A stretch of DNA of 64,000 nt from positions 14,780,501 to 14,844,500 of the forward strand of contig CM027377.1 in assembly GCA_015680905.1 (NCBI GenBank). The letters run 5' to 3'. Position numbers and translations under genes: made by a program. This stretch comes from Coptis chinensis (Eukaryota; Streptophyta; Magnoliopsida; Ranunculales; Ranunculaceae). Below, piece after piece: positions 62,325 to 64,000 of the stretch (position 1 is its first letter; every line of letters starts with the position of its first letter). The notes under the pieces were generated by a model. That model did no database searches. It saw only the letters and a program-made list of their open reading frames with translations, and was not told the DNA's origin.

Positions 62325-63260
62325 TTTTGAGGTTAGTTCAATGCATTTGCATCCAGTTTCTGATTTTCCGTTATTTATATTTTGAAGTTAGTTCAATGCA
62401 GTTGAATCCAATTTCCGATTCCCATTATTTTTTTTAGGTTAGTACGTTCAATGCGGTTGCATCTAGTTTCCAATTTCTCGTTAATTATTATTTGTGGTTA
62501 GTTCAATACATTTGCATCCAATTTTCAATTTCATGTTAATTGTTCTTTGAGATAAGTTCAATGCATTTGCATCCAGTTTCTGATTTCCGATTAATTATTT
62601 TGTGAGATTAGTTTAATGCATTTGCATACAGTTTTCGATTTCTCGTTTATTATTTGATAAGATTGCATTTGCATCTAGTTTCCAATTTCCTGTTAATTAT
62701 TGTTTGAGGTTAATTCAATGAATTTACATCCAGTTTCCAATTTCCTGTTAAGTATTTCTTGAGGTTAGTTCAATGCATTTGCATCCAGTTTATTTTTTAA
62801 GATTAGTTCAGTGCAATTGCATCCGGTTTCTGATTTTCCGTTAATTATTCTTTAAGATTAGTTCCACGCATTTGTATCATGTTTCCAATTTATATTTAAT
62901 TTTTATGTGAGGTTAGTTCAATGCAGTTGCATACAGTTTTTAATTTCCCGTTAATTTAATCTTTGAGGGTTAGTTTAATGCATTTGCATCCAGTTTATGA
63001 TTTTCCGACAATTATTTTTTGATATTAGTTTGATGTATTTGCTTCCAAGTTTTGATTTCTCGTTAATTATTCTTTGAGGTTAGTTTAATGCAGTTGTATC
63101 TATATTCCGATTTTCTATTAATTATTTTTAAGATTAGTTTAATTTTTGCATTTATATCCAGTTTCCGATTTCTCGTTAAATATTATCTGAGGTTAGTTCG
63201 ATGCATTTGCATCCAGTTTTCGGTTCCCCATTAACTGTTCTTTGACGTTAGTTTCATTTA
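62325..63260. repeat. minisatellite array 2, unit about 55 bp
   Basis: Roughly 16-17 units of the same family as array 1. Some adjacent units (for example around 62480-62650) resemble a block of array 1 at 61010-61180 more than their own neighbours, which points to duplication of header plus array as one block. Confidence 0.9.
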
Positions 63261-64000
63261 GTATTATATATGTTTTAAAATATTTGTCATTATTGTTTTG
63301 CCGTTATTTTTTTTTCCCATTTTATATTATATATTTTGTGATGTTATTTTTTGTATAATTTAATTTTCCACATGTAATTTGTTTTGGTTTGGTATATAAT
63401 TTATTTAAGCCCAATGTTCACTTTAACTGAATCTCGTTATTTTGCTGAATTATCTTCCCAAATGAACTGAAATTTTGGGAAGATAATCATTATAGTGAGT
63501 GTTTCATAACCACAAAAAATTAGGTTTAAATTCATTTTGTAGGTGAAGTTTTATGTACGTACTTATTTTAAGTTAACTTAAGTAGTTATATAGTGTTGAA
63601 AATTTATAAATTTATAAATTTAATTGGAATATGTCATAATTATTGTGATTTTTGGAATCCTTAACTATGAATAAATGTTTAAATCTCATTGTGGATGACG
63701 CATCAAATCGAAAGGGTTTTAGGAAAATCGTTTTCGGTGGAAACTATTGTTTTTAGCAATTTAGTTTTTTGTCTCATATTTTTTTTCATAATTAGTTATA
63801 TTGTTTAGGAAAAGTTGGAGACTCTGTGAAACTCTAGATGAGATTATTTTTTTGTAATTAGTTATAGTGTTTAGGAAAAGTTAGAGACTCTCTAAAACTT
63901 TAGATGAGATTGTTTTCTTATTTATATCCTACTTTTTTATAAGTAGTAATAGAGTTTAGAAAAAACTGGAGTCCTTGCGAGTATTCCAAAAAATAGATTG
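63261..64000. other. AT-rich end of window with a MITE fragment
   Basis: 63520-63587 is the right-hand end of the MITE family at 56695 (ATTCATTTTGTAGGTGAA ... TTAAGTTAACTTAAGT). After it, GTTTAGGAAAAGTTGGAGAC and GTTTAGGAAAAGTTAGAGAC form a short diverged direct repeat near 63805 and 63870. Nothing else is recognised. Confidence 0.5.

Overview
The window looks like a gene-poor, transposon-rich stretch of a eudicot nuclear genome. It has many short exons with GT-AG introns, plant-only families (GT37 xyloglucan fucosyltransferase, lysine-rich arabinogalactan protein, plastid tRNA adenosine deaminase, PLS-class PPR, ALA flippase), dense MITEs, a copia retroelement, LINE pieces and Helitron-like ends.

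Layout. 0-4 kb: promoter and possible first exon of a leftward gene, then a leftward three-exon gene for mitochondrial ribosomal protein bL32m. 4-6 kb: a divergently placed GT37 fucosyltransferase pseudogene. 7.4-8.1 kb: a leftward PIN4-type parvulin pseudogene. 10.6-27.2 kb: a leftward vacuolar/lysosomal-type alpha-mannosidase (GH38) relic. I could place 19 exons; its 5' half is missing and one intron holds a 6-kb copia element nested in a MITE. 27.7-30.9 kb: degenerate ATATCGG array, F-box pseudogene, hairpin-rich foldback element. 31.5-32.4 kb: lysine-rich arabinogalactan protein gene with a frameshift. 33.2-40.1 kb: TADA-like tRNA adenosine deaminase with a frameshift, a destroyed zinc-binding HAE motif, and a TIR element carrying gene fragments in its last intron. 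40.1-45.7 kb: mostly empty. 45.7-51.0 kb: a complete 11-exon P4-ATPase (ALA8-12 clade, 1199 residues). 52.8-53.9 kb: PPR pseudogene. 54-64 kb: nested MITEs, a palindrome array, a LINE 3' end, an LTR fragment, two Helitron-like 3' ends and a large minisatellite of about 55-bp units.

Taken together, only bL32m and the ALA flippase read as intact. Six or seven neighbouring single-function genes are all damaged. That pattern fits a segment under relaxed selection, such as a fractionating homeologous copy or a low-recombination region. This is inference: it needs the intact paralogous segment to be found.
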